In this document: positions 1 through 6,270 of the stretch, piece after piece
Layout of the letters: the number at the start of each line of letters is the position of its first letter
Position numbering within the stretch: the first letter of the stretch is position 1
Source: Chloroflexia bacterium
GTDB lineage: Bacteria; Chloroflexota; Chloroflexia; Thermomicrobiales; JALYUS01
DNA length: 8,229 bases
Reading direction: 5' to 3'
Assembly (NCBI GenBank): GCA_025928215.1
Contig: JAICJW010000202.1
Location: 1-8,229, forward strand
The notes under the pieces: model-generated
Databases searched by the model: none
The model's input: only the letters and a program-made list of their open reading frames with translations
Told to the model about the DNA's origin: nothing
Program-made: the position numbers and the translations under genes

Positions 1-1011
1 GATCGCCTCGATATCGGCATCGTGATAGCCGCGGCGCGCGAGCAGGTCGGGGATGCGCTGCAAATCAACGATTGTATCGAGATCGCGCGGGCATTGCTCG
101 GTGCCGTAGCCGCCGTCGAGATCGGTCCCGATCGCCGCGTGCCGCGCATTACCGGCCAGTTGGCAGATGTGATCAATGTGGTCCACAACGTTCTCCAAAG
201 TAACTTCTGAATTGGTTGTCACACCCTTAATCCAGTCGGGTTGCAGCATCCATGCATCCATAACCGCGCCGATCACCGCATCCCGAGCGAAGAGCCGCTG
301 GAGCATATCGTCTGTCAGTTGACGGTCCCCGGGCACGAGCGCGCGGCAATTTGAGTGGCTGGCGAGCACCGGTCCGCCAAAGCGATCCATCGCCTCATAA
401 AAACTCTCGTCGGAGAGATGAGTGACATCAAGGACGATGCCGAGTTCCTCCATCCGCTTGAGCAACGCCCGCCCCTTGTCGGTAAGCGGCCCGACCGATT
501 CCGTCCCCTTCGCGTACGCGCTTGGCCCGTAATGGGCGAGACTGACGATGCGCAGCCCGTCCGCGTACCACGCCTCTGCCTGATCGGGTTCGACCACCGG
601 ATCAGCGCCCTCCATGCAGAGAACGAATCCGAGCGGCGTGTGCGCCGGATCCGCCTCCCACGCCGCCAGGTGTGCCTGAACTGACGGCCAATCCCTGAGC
701 ATGCGCACTATGCCTTCACGTTCCAATTGCCGGTAGTATGCGAGTTGGCCCTGCGCGTGCGCATAGGCGATCTCATGCGTACGATACCCGCGCATTGGGC
801 TGCCGGGTTGCTCCACCCGCGCGATGACGGTCGCGAACGAAATGGCGATGTCCCCCGCGCGCAATTCGGGGAAGGCGACCGTTCCGGCCGCACGGCCCTT
901 CTGCTCCATCCCCACTTCTTGCGCACGAATTTCCGCGACGCCGCGGCGGAGATCGCGGTTCCACAGGAGCGCGTTCATTGCGAGGTCGAGATGTCCATCA
1001 ACGATTAACAT
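1..1011 (-). CDS. Membrane dipeptidase (peptidase family M19), C-terminus beyond window
   Basis: Zinc-dependent dipeptidase of the renal dipeptidase family, which hydrolyses dipeptides, in bacteria often including those with a D-residue. The gene starts at ATG 1011 with GGAGGG at 1018-1023 six bases upstream, and 337 codons are open to the left edge, near the usual family length of about 350-400. The family motifs appear in order: DGHLD at residues 5-9 (metal ligands H7 and D9), MEGAD with the bridging Glu at E134, DVTHLSD with H198, ASHSN with H219, R230 in the DRQLTDD segment, and IGTDLDG with the catalytic-type Asp at D297. I see no signal peptide, so it is probably cytoplasmic despite the family name. 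It is the last visible gene of the peptide-uptake operon, 58 bases after the DppC-type permease, and would process what the transporter imports. The family assignment is very secure; the substrate is inferred. Confidence 0.95.
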   Translation of the reverse strand, partial: MLIVDGHLDLAMNALLWNRDLRRGVAEIRAQEVGMEQKGRAAGTVAFPELRAGDIAISFATVIARVEQPGSPMRGYRTHEIAYAHAQGQLAYYRQLEREGIVRMLRDWPSVQAHLAAWEADPAHTPLGFVLCMEGADPVVEPDQAEAWYADGLRIVSLAHYGPSAYAKGTESVGPLTDKGRALLKRMEELGIVLDVTHLSDESFYEAMDRFGGPVLASHSNCRALVPGDRQLTDDMLQRLFARDAVIGAVMDAWMLQPDWIKGVTTNSEVTLENVVDHIDHICQLAGNARHAAIGTDLDGGYGTEQCPRDLDTIVDLQRIPDLLARRGYHDADIEAI

Positions 1012-1069
1012 ACGATTCCCTCCAACACAGCGGACGTGTGCAATTACCCGTCGCGACGCATATTCGTCG

Positions 1070-1981
1070 TTAGCGCTCGTGCGAGCGCGGGTCGAGCGCA
1101 TCCCGCAGGCCATCACCGAGGATATTCAAAGCGAGGATGCTCAGGAAGAGGAGAACGCTTGGAAAGACCAGCAACCACTGATCTTTGAAGATTTCGCGCT
1201 GGCCGATGCGGAGCATGTTGCCCCACGTCGGGATCTCCGGCGGGACGCCCGCTCCGAGGAACGAGAGCGACGCCTCGGCGAGGATCGCTGCCGCGACGAT
1301 GAACGTGCACTGGACGATCAGCGGTGAGAGCGAGTTCGGGAAGATGTACCGCCGCAGGATGAGATGATCGCGCGCGCCGATAGCCCGCGCGGACTCAACG
1401 TATGGCTGCTGCTTCGTGGCGAGCGCGGTGCCGCGGACCAGCCGGGCAATCAGGGGAGTGTAGACGACTGAGAGCGCGGCGATCACATTGCCTGTCTTCG
1501 GCCCGAGACTCGCCATGATCGCGATCGCGAGGAGGATGCTTGGGAAGGCCATCAGTCCGTCCATCACTCGCATGATGACGCTGTCAAGGCGCTGATAGTA
1601 AGCCGCGATCAGCCCGAGAACGGAGCCGATGACCGCGGTGATCGCCATGATGCTCACACCGACGAGGAGCGAGACCCGTGCGCCATAAAAAATCCGTGTC
1701 AGAACGTCTCTGCCGAGGTCATCGGTGCCCATCCAGTGTGCGTGGGTCGGCGGATGCAGGCGATTGAGCGGGTCAACCGTTGTGGCACCGTATGGGGAAG
1801 CGAGCGGCACGATGAACGCCAGGACGAGAACGATCACCAGGAAGGCGACGCTGACCAGCGCGGATTTGTTCTCCAGCAGCAATCGGACCCAATAAAAGCG
1901 CGAAGCCCGCGTGACGTTGGAGAGCGACACTCCCCGACGCGTCTCGGTAACCCGCTCGACCGCCGCATCAGTCATTGCCAT
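1070..1981 (-). CDS. Peptide ABC transporter permease, DppC/OppC type
   Basis: Inner-membrane permease subunit of a dipeptide/oligopeptide-type ABC importer, pairing with a DppB-type partner. The 303-residue protein has the usual length. The N-terminal OppC_N region holds the first membrane span at about 41-62, then the conserved HWMGTDDLGRDVLTRIFYGA stretch at about 82-101. Five more hydrophobic spans follow (about 103-127, 137-160, 165-185, 220-242, 270-290). The EAA loop that docks onto the ATPase lies at about 194-214 (YVESARAIGA, then a charged helix). I chose ATG 1981 because GAGG sits seven bases upstream. An upstream in-frame start at 2020 would add residues unlike the family, and ATG 1975 is too far from GAGG. 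The start overlaps the end of the upstream permease gene by 14 bases, implying translational coupling. The reading frame looks intact, unlike its partner. Confidence 0.95.
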   Translation of the reverse strand: MAMTDAAVERVTETRRGVSLSNVTRASRFYWVRLLLENKSALVSVAFLVIVLVLAFIVPLASPYGATTVDPLNRLHPPTHAHWMGTDDLGRDVLTRIFYGARVSLLVGVSIMAITAVIGSVLGLIAAYYQRLDSVIMRVMDGLMAFPSILLAIAIMASLGPKTGNVIAALSVVYTPLIARLVRGTALATKQQPYVESARAIGARDHLILRRYIFPNSLSPLIVQCTFIVAAAILAEASLSFLGAGVPPEIPTWGNMLRIGQREIFKDQWLLVFPSVLLFLSILALNILGDGLRDALDPRSHER

Positions 1982-2588
1982 AGCGAATCCTCGGATCGAG
2001 ATACACGTAGAGCACATCAACCACCAGATTGACGAGGAGGTAGATCGTCGCAGTGACCATCACCGCACCCTGGATGACGGGGAAGTCCCGCCGCAATACG
2101 CTTTGCACCACCAGTTGACCCATACCGGGAAGGTTGAAGACCGTCTCCGTGACGACTGCGCCGCCCAGTAACCCGCCAAGCGAGATGCCAACGACGGTGA
2201 TGATCGGGATTAGCGCATTGCGGAGGGCGTGGCGGAGCACGACGGCTTGTGTGCGCAACCCCTTCGCGTACGCTGTCCGAACGTAATCCTCGCGGAGGAC
2301 GTCCAGCATCGAGGATCGCACGATGCGCGCGAGCAGGGCTGAGGACGCGAAACCAAGCGAGAAGGCGGGCATGACCATTGTCTTGAAGTGCGCGCCGGGG
2401 CTCTTGGAGAAGGGGATATACCCCCCGGCCGGCAACCAGTGCAGGATGACCGCGAAGATGAGAATCAAGAGGATGCCGAGTACGAAACTCGGAATCGCCA
2501 CGCCGCTGATCGCGAGCGTCATCAAGATGCGGTCGAGGGCCGAGTTGCGGCGCAAGGCGGCAATTATGCCCGCCGGGACGGCGATCAA
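1968..2588 (-). CDS. C-terminal fragment of the DppB-type permease
   Basis: The 206-residue piece is what could be translated if ribosomes restarted at TTG 2588, about 20 bases after the premature stop. I see no strong ribosome-binding site there. It carries most of the membrane core (IAVPAGIIAAL onward), the EAA loop (DYVRTAYAKGLRTQ and following helix), the GGAVVTETVF and LPGMGQL signatures, and the conserved end LDPRIRYGND. This half is well conserved and shows no further damage, which argues for a recent mutation or a sequence error. Confidence 0.7.
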   Translation of the reverse strand: MIAVPAGIIAALRRNSALDRILMTLAISGVAIPSFVLGILLILIFAVILHWLPAGGYIPFSKSPGAHFKTMVMPAFSLGFASSALLARIVRSSMLDVLREDYVRTAYAKGLRTQAVVLRHALRNALIPIITVVGISLGGLLGGAVVTETVFNLPGMGQLVVQSVLRRDFPVIQGAVMVTATIYLLVNLVVDVLYVYLDPRIRYGND

Positions 2589-2606
2589 GACCGCGATCCC
2601 GCGCGC

Positions 2607-2918
2607 TTAGAGGGTAAGGAGCCCCGTCGGCTGCGCGCGATCGAGCAAGGCCTGGGTAACGGGACGGTTAAGGAAGAGCGACTGGCCGAAGCGAAACCGG
2701 CACGCGTTGCCCAGCCAGCGGGCAAACTGGAGATAGAGAGGGGCATCGAGCCCCAGCTCATGGTGGAGTTGCTGCACCTGATCTGTCGTCGCGTTGTCTC
2801 CGAGGATGATAGCCGCAGGATCCCCCGGTGTGAGATGGACCAATGTAAAGACAACCACCCCGACGATGAGCAGCACAGGAATAAGTGCCGTGAGTCGCCG
2901 CAACACGTACCGCGCCAT
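2607..2918 (-). CDS. N-terminal fragment of the DppB-type permease
   Basis: The 103-residue piece before the premature stop starts at ATG 2918, with AAGGG about eight bases upstream. It contains the positively charged N-terminus (MARYVLRRL), the first membrane span at about 9-29, the family loop LTPGDPAAIILG, and the periplasmic helical part up to the RPVTQALLDRAQPTGLLTL stretch. The segment before FGQSLF reads CRFRFG, where relatives normally have a Gly-Asp pair, which may be a second lesion. On its own this fragment lacks the EAA loop and five membrane spans and cannot form a channel. Confidence 0.7.
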   Translation of the reverse strand: MARYVLRRLTALIPVLLIVGVVVFTLVHLTPGDPAAIILGDNATTDQVQQLHHELGLDAPLYLQFARWLGNACRFRFGQSLFLNRPVTQALLDRAQPTGLLTL

Positions 2919-2970
2919 TACTCAGCCCTTCCCACGTCCGACGGGCATCCCGAGATCGCACCGCGCATGT

Positions 2971-4734
2971 CTACTTCTTTAACCAGAGATTCCAGAACGG
3001 GACGCCGAGATCAATCTGATCGGTCCACCCGCCGATACGGCTGGCTCGGGCGTTTAGTCCGCTCTGATCAGCCAGTTTGATTGCCGGGACCGTCTGATAG
3101 AAGTTGGTCTGGATCTGCTGCCATGTCTGGAAGCGCTTGTTGAAGTCCGCTTCAGCAAGCAACTGGTCAACGAGCACTTTCGTCGGCTCATCGCCCCAGA
3201 ACCCCGGATAGGTGCCGATCTGGCCGATCAGGGTGATCTGCGATGGATCAGGTACGAAGCCATGCCCGGTCGTAAATGCATCCCAGAGATCCGCTTTGCC
3301 GCGCCGGTCAACCACCGTCGCCCAGTCATAGACCTGCAGGTCCACCTTGAAACCGGCTTCTTCGAGTTGCTGCTTGGCGACCGTCGCCTCGTTACCCATC
3401 CATGGATATTGCTGGGTTGTCATGTAGCGAAGGGGTGTGCCGGCGTAGCCTGCATCCTTGAGAAGGCTCTTCGCCTTGCCCGGGTCGTGCAGAGAGTAGA
3501 GTTCCTTGCCCGCTTCGTTGTACCACGGCGTCTTCTTCCACATCAGTGAGGGATTGAGGTCATAAAATCCCTTGCCGCGGCCCGCCGCCATGATCGGTTC
3601 GTGATTGAGCGCGGCCTGGAATGCCTGGCGCATCTTGAGATTCGCCATCATCGGGGATTTATAGTTCAGGAAGAAGACGTCCCACCCCTGTTGCGTGACG
3701 ACGGAGGCGACGATATTGGGATTGCTCTGGAGCTTATCCTGCTGATCGGCGCCGACATCTTCGAGGAGATCATAGTCGCCCGCGAGCATCCCGGCGACAC
3801 GCGCCGCTTCGTCCGGGACCGGGATAAACTTGATGGAGTCGAGATACTGGAACTTGTGGCCGCCCAGTCCGTTCGCATCGCCCGGCAGGTTCGCGTAATC
3901 ATTGAAACGGCTCACGGTGATGAAGCGGTCCGGTTGGTGATCGCCGAACTGGTATGGACCGGTGCCGACAAACTTCGCGAGTTGCCCCGTTCCCGTCTCA
4001 TCAATAATGGACTTCGGCATGATCGCACACCCCTGGCTGTTCTGCGCCAGTGCCAAGCTCAACGTGCCATACGGCTTCTTCATCTTGAATTCGAGGGTGT
4101 AGTCGTCCGGCGCGTTAATGGTATCGGCTGCGGCGAGCACGCTCTTGCCGATCCCACTCTTGCCAGCCCATCGCTGTATGGACGCGAGCGCGTCGGCCGC
4201 TTTCATCTCCTGCCCGTTGTGGAATTTGACACCCTTGCGCAATTTAATCGTCTGCGTCAGTTGATCTGTGCTGATAGCGATGGACTCAGCGAGCGAAGGG
4301 ATGATCTGGTATTTGCTGTCCCAAGTGAAGAGCGCCTCAAACATCGTCCAGCCGACATAGAAGGTGATCGAAGCCGTTGTCTGGTGAATATCGAGCGTCG
4401 GTGGCTCACCAATCAGTGCGACATTCAGCGTACCACCCTTGATACCCTGCCCAGCAGACGCGGGCGCCACAGCGGAGCCACTGGCGGTGGTTGCCCCCGC
4501 AACAGTAGGGCCGGTCTTTGGGGCGGTCGCCGCACTGCTCGTGCCGCCACTCGTCGCGGGCGTGACCGCGCCGCTAACGGTGGCCGTTGGTGCATTCGTA
4601 CTGCCGCCGCATGCGGCGAGGATTGCCGCTGTTACTGAACCCCCCATCGCGAACGCGGCCGCGCGCTTGAGAAGCACGCGACGGCCGATCGGATCCGTAA
4701 CCGTCCGGTGGGCAGGCGACTGATGTCGTTCCAT
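2971..4734 (-). CDS. Peptide ABC transporter substrate-binding lipoprotein (SBP family 5, DppA/OppA-like)
   Basis: Extracytoplasmic binding protein that delivers peptides or similar ligands to the DppB/DppC channel. I chose ATG 4734 (587 residues) because GGAAGGA lies nine bases upstream; the longer frame from 4914 adds non-family residues and overlaps the promoter. The N-terminus has a Tat-like motif (GRRVLLK, residues 17-23), a hydrophobic stretch and a lipobox LAAC with Cys42 followed by Gly-Gly. A Ser/Thr/Ala/Pro/Gly-rich tether covers about 43-98. The SBP_bac_5 domain starts at GGTLNVALIGEPPTLD (about 100) and includes the LRKGVKFHNGQEM and FVGTGPYQF signatures, then runs to the C-terminal FWNLWLKK. 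It is the first gene of the operon. Family-5 proteins bind di- and oligopeptides, nickel, glutathione or sugars; the M19 dipeptidase downstream favours peptides, but the ligand is inferred. Confidence 0.93.
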   Translation of the reverse strand: MERHQSPAHRTVTDPIGRRVLLKRAAAFAMGGSVTAAILAACGGSTNAPTATVSGAVTPATSGGTSSAATAPKTGPTVAGATTASGSAVAPASAGQGIKGGTLNVALIGEPPTLDIHQTTASITFYVGWTMFEALFTWDSKYQIIPSLAESIAISTDQLTQTIKLRKGVKFHNGQEMKAADALASIQRWAGKSGIGKSVLAAADTINAPDDYTLEFKMKKPYGTLSLALAQNSQGCAIMPKSIIDETGTGQLAKFVGTGPYQFGDHQPDRFITVSRFNDYANLPGDANGLGGHKFQYLDSIKFIPVPDEAARVAGMLAGDYDLLEDVGADQQDKLQSNPNIVASVVTQQGWDVFFLNYKSPMMANLKMRQAFQAALNHEPIMAAGRGKGFYDLNPSLMWKKTPWYNEAGKELYSLHDPGKAKSLLKDAGYAGTPLRYMTTQQYPWMGNEATVAKQQLEEAGFKVDLQVYDWATVVDRRGKADLWDAFTTGHGFVPDPSQITLIGQIGTYPGFWGDEPTKVLVDQLLAEADFNKRFQTWQQIQTNFYQTVPAIKLADQSGLNARASRIGGWTDQIDLGVPFWNLWLKK

Positions 4735-4753
4735 TGCTGGCAATCCTTCCATG

Positions 4754-4857
4754 ATGCGGAAAACACGACGGCTTCCGTCCGCATAGGTCCGGCACGGGAC
4801 GGGATAGTCCCTTGCTCCGCAGTGAAAAGATGCGTTGCTGCGTCGAACAAATGCGGA
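4754..4857 (-). promoter_or_regulatory. Structured 5' leader of the peptide-transport operon
   Basis: Between the predicted transcription start (near 4861) and the binding-protein start at 4734, the mRNA holds UCCGCAU (4857-4851), a six-base relative UGCGGA (4821-4816), AUGCGGA (4784-4778) and a second UCCGCAU (4760-4754). The last copy ends three bases before the ribosome-binding site GGAAGGA (4750-4744). AUGCGGA can pair with either UCCGCAU, giving mutually exclusive helices, one of them next to the ribosome-binding site. Smaller hairpins GGGAC/GTCCC (4811-4796) and GACGG/CCGTC (4779-4767) lie in between. I recognise no known riboswitch class. Regulation is inference from complementarity only. 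Confidence 0.3.
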
Positions 4858-4867
4858 ATCAACGCTG

Positions 4868-4896
4868 AATATACCGCAAGTTTTCGGGCACTTCAA
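4868..4896 (-). promoter_or_regulatory. Sigma-70-type promoter of the peptide-transport operon
   Basis: On the minus strand, TTGAAG (4896-4891) and TATATT (4873-4868) are separated by exactly 17 bases, matching the housekeeping consensus at 4 of 6 and 5 of 6 positions. Transcription would start near 4861, giving a leader of about 127 bases before the binding-protein gene. It lies back to back with a second promoter at 4914-4941. Confidence 0.55.
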
Positions 4897-4913
4897 TAAG
4901 ACACATTCCCTCA

Positions 4914-4941
4914 TTGAAAATGGTATCGGAGATGCTATGAT
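4914..4941 (+). promoter_or_regulatory. Sigma-70-type promoter upstream of the recombinase fragment
   Basis: TTGAAA (4914-4919) and TATGAT (4936-4941) with a 16-base spacer each match 5 of 6 consensus positions. Transcription would start near 4948, so a GTG at 4944 would not be in the message, but GTG 4986 would be. The promoter diverges from the peptide-operon promoter, with the two -35 boxes 17 bases apart. Confidence 0.5.
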
Positions 4942-4943
4942 CT

Positions 4944-5255
4944 GTGCGCGAGCGCCAACATTTGGTCGTCTTCGGAGCGATCACCGTGCCCCCGCTGTTA
5001 ATCAAGCGGCTTGGCGCAATCAGCGAACCCACTGTGCCGCGGATGCTACGGGGTGTGCCCCGTGTCCGCTTCCACGACATGCGCCACACCCATGCGACCC
5101 TGCTTTTGCAGGAAGGGGAAGCCGTACATACCCTCTCTGCTCGACTCGGACATGCGAACGCCGCGATCACGCTCGCCATCTACGCGCACGTCACACCGAG
5201 TATGCAGGAGTCCGCCGCGTCAACTATTGGACGATTGCTCACGGAATCGGCATAG
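4944..5255 (+). pseudogene. Tyrosine recombinase/phage integrase, C-terminal catalytic fragment
   Basis: The fragment encodes the end of a tyrosine recombinase, an enzyme that integrates or excises mobile DNA. Numbered from GTG 4944 (103 residues), it shows FHDMRHTHATLLL with the catalytic H44-x-x-R47, LGHA with H70, and Y80 in IYAHV as the nucleophile, then a normal C-terminal helix (MQESAAS). The DNA-binding N-terminal domains and the first catalytic Arg and Lys are missing; full proteins are about 300-400 residues. ITVPPLLIKRL followed directly by GAISEPTVPRML looks like two family segments joined after an internal deletion. GTG 4986, with GGAG eight bases upstream, is a better start (89 residues) if the piece is expressed. 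It is convergent with the next gene, 16 bases apart. It is almost certainly a remnant. Confidence 0.8.
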
Positions 5256-5271
5256 GCCATAAAGATCGCAT

Positions 5272-5700
5272 TTACCGAGCCTCTAGTTCAGCACTGACTT
5301 CCTTTGTAAAGGCGACTTCTGCATTGTACAAGGACGATGGGGCATCGTTGGGCAGGACAGCCCCTTTCTCGGTATACAAGCGGAAAAAGGCGGTGACTGC
5401 CGCGATGTAAGCCGTCGCTGTCATCTTCACCGGATCGCTACTGAGCATCAAAATCTTCTGATAGTTCAGTAGGAAGCGTGCCATCCGTCCGGTATCGCCG
5501 TCTTTCAGTTCACCCCGCCCGATGTGTTCGCCGTCAGCGACGAAAGCGGCATATACCTCGATGCGGTGATTGTTGTATCGGATGCTCTGTTCCCGTCGCC
5601 ACTTCATGTGGTCATTCCACATGTTGAGAAGAGCGACCGAAAGCCCGGAAATGAGGCCGATGGCACCGCCGATAATGACGCCCCAAAGAGTGCTATTCAT
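5272..5700 (-). CDS. Small single-span membrane protein, uncharacterised (copy B)
   Basis: I cannot name this 142-residue protein. Residues about 6-27 form one hydrophobic span (GVIIGGAIGLISGLSVALL), followed by a charged stretch (KWRREQSIRYNNHRIEVY) and a mostly helical soluble part. Its layout resembles a widespread group of unnamed proteins I know only by pattern: a membrane anchor, an Arg/Tyr-rich helix ending in a VYxxF motif, a SSDPVKMTATAY segment, and a final AFTKEVSAEL helix. ATG 5700 overlaps the end of the upstream gene by eight bases, so translation is probably coupled. GC content is near 50%, clearly below the flanking operons, as expected for acquired DNA. The function is unknown. 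Confidence 0.75.
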   Translation of the reverse strand: MNSTLWGVIIGGAIGLISGLSVALLNMWNDHMKWRREQSIRYNNHRIEVYAAFVADGEHIGRGELKDGDTGRMARFLLNYQKILMLSSDPVKMTATAYIAAVTAFFRLYTEKGAVLPNDAPSSLYNAEVAFTKEVSAELEAR

Positions 5701-6157
5701 CGAGTCTTATTCTTGGTGCGCGTGCAGACCGTACCCATGAGTCGCATTCGTCCTCACGGCGAGCCGCTGCAATAAACGCATCTAACGCATCCTTGAACCC
5801 AGATGCGTCTTCTAAGACAATCGTGTAATAGCGGTTAATGTCGTTCCCGATAAAGATGCCGTGAAGATAGGCCCGTACGATGTCATAGACGCACTGGGCC
5901 GTATTTATTACGGGCGGTGTGGACGTGATCCGCATCGTCGCGAGTGCGACACCCAGTTCTCTAATGAGTTGATTCGCTTCGGATTGGTTGTTGACGGCTT
6001 GTCGTGATCCCGTTGCTGTAACGAAGTTCACATACACCTTGCGGCGGTAATCCCTGTCGCGCACCTTTCGATCCGCGCGGCGTTTCAGGTGCTCATTCAC
6101 GGCCACCGCGATTATGCCAACGAGAAGGACGCATTGCGTGATCCAAGCCAACGTCAC
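5693..6157 (-). CDS. Small single-span membrane protein, uncharacterised (copy A)
   Basis: A 154-residue protein of unknown function, read from GTG 6157 with a weak GGGGG-type site upstream. Residues about 4-20 form a membrane span, followed by a strongly basic stretch (KRRADRKVRDRDYRRK), then VYVNF, a helical region, a TSTPPVINTAQCVYDIV segment and a final AFIAAARRE helix. These elements occur in the same order in the following gene (EVYAAF, SSDPVKMTATAY, AFTKEVSAEL), so the two look like diverged tandem copies. The basic residues after the span suggest the soluble part is cytoplasmic. The start overlaps a short upstream frame by GTGA, and the end overlaps the next gene by eight bases. GC is about 50%, lower than the flanks. 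Confidence 0.75.
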   Translation of the reverse strand: MTLAWITQCVLLVGIIAVAVNEHLKRRADRKVRDRDYRRKVYVNFVTATGSRQAVNNQSEANQLIRELGVALATMRITSTPPVINTAQCVYDIVRAYLHGIFIGNDINRYYTIVLEDASGFKDALDAFIAAARREDECDSWVRSARAPRIRLDE

Positions 6158-6270
6158 TTCCGGCCCCCGATCCGGTAAGAGATGCCGCGACCCTCGGTGA
6201 AGTAATCGCCCCGGTAGCCATATGAAGCGTTCGGGCGATGCTCATTCTGCTTGCTATATAAGGAAAGAAA
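6154..6270 (-). pseudogene. Possible C-terminal remnant of a gene upstream of the membrane-protein pair
   Basis: A short frame runs from the tRNA 3' end to TGA 6156-6154 and overlaps the next start codon as GTGA, the usual overlap of coupled genes. Its last residues (YGYRGDYFTEGRGISYRIGG and then RK) look protein-like. There is no ATG, GTG or TTG between the tRNA and the stop; the only ATG in frame lies inside the tRNA at 6303. It could be the tail of a gene truncated at the tRNA junction, or chance. I do not recognise a family. Confidence 0.2.
6243..6253. repeat. 11-base direct copy of part of the tRNA-Gly anticodon arm
   Basis: The plus-strand sequence CATTCTGCTTG occurs here and again at 6301-6311 inside the tRNA gene, where it covers tRNA positions 36-46 (third anticodon base through the variable loop). 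The two copies lie 58 bases apart in the same orientation, with the outer copy just past the tRNA 3' end. Tyrosine recombinases often use the anticodon arm of tRNA genes as an attachment core, so this could be a remnant att core; chance is the alternative. Confidence 0.35.

Larger units (their letters stand above)
1968..2918 (-). pseudogene. DppB-type peptide ABC permease interrupted by an in-frame TAA
   Basis: Read as one frame, 2918 to 1968 gives a 316-residue DppB/OppB-type permease of normal length, except that codon 104 (2609-2607) is TAA. Both halves are in the same frame and continue the family pattern across the stop, so this is a nonsense substitution and not a frameshift or insertion. 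The N-terminal span, the LTPGDPAA loop, the membrane core, the EAA loop at about 212-232 and the LDPRIRYG tail are all present. The stop falls where the second membrane span begins. Upstream it follows the binding-protein gene by 52 bases, and downstream it overlaps dppC by 14 bases. Options are a true pseudogene, a sequencing or assembly error, or residual function from re-initiation at TTG 2588. No other gene in the window has an internal stop, so general stop-codon recoding is unlikely. Confidence 0.85.

Noticed and set aside
824..1327. A 167-codon plus-strand frame across the dipeptidase/permease junction
   Set aside because: It crosses two recognised genes on the opposite strand and is full of Arg/Ala typical of GC-rich antisense frames.
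1968..2918. Stop-codon reassignment or programmed readthrough at TAA
   Set aside because: All other genes in the window are free of internal TAA, TAG and TGA and use them normally as stops; no readthrough signal was recognised.
3601..4638. A 345-codon open frame on the plus strand opposite the binding-protein gene
   Set aside because: It is antisense to a clearly recognised protein, has no family motifs, and follows from the codon bias of the opposite strand.
4754..4857. Guanidine-II (mini-ykkC) riboswitch suggested by an ACGG near tandem stems
   Set aside because: The ACGG is not in an apical loop of two matching hairpins as that class requires.
5256..5271. Bidirectional terminator between the convergent recombinase fragment and membrane-protein gene
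   Set aside because: Only 16 bases separate the stops, and no GC-rich hairpin with a T tract is visible there.
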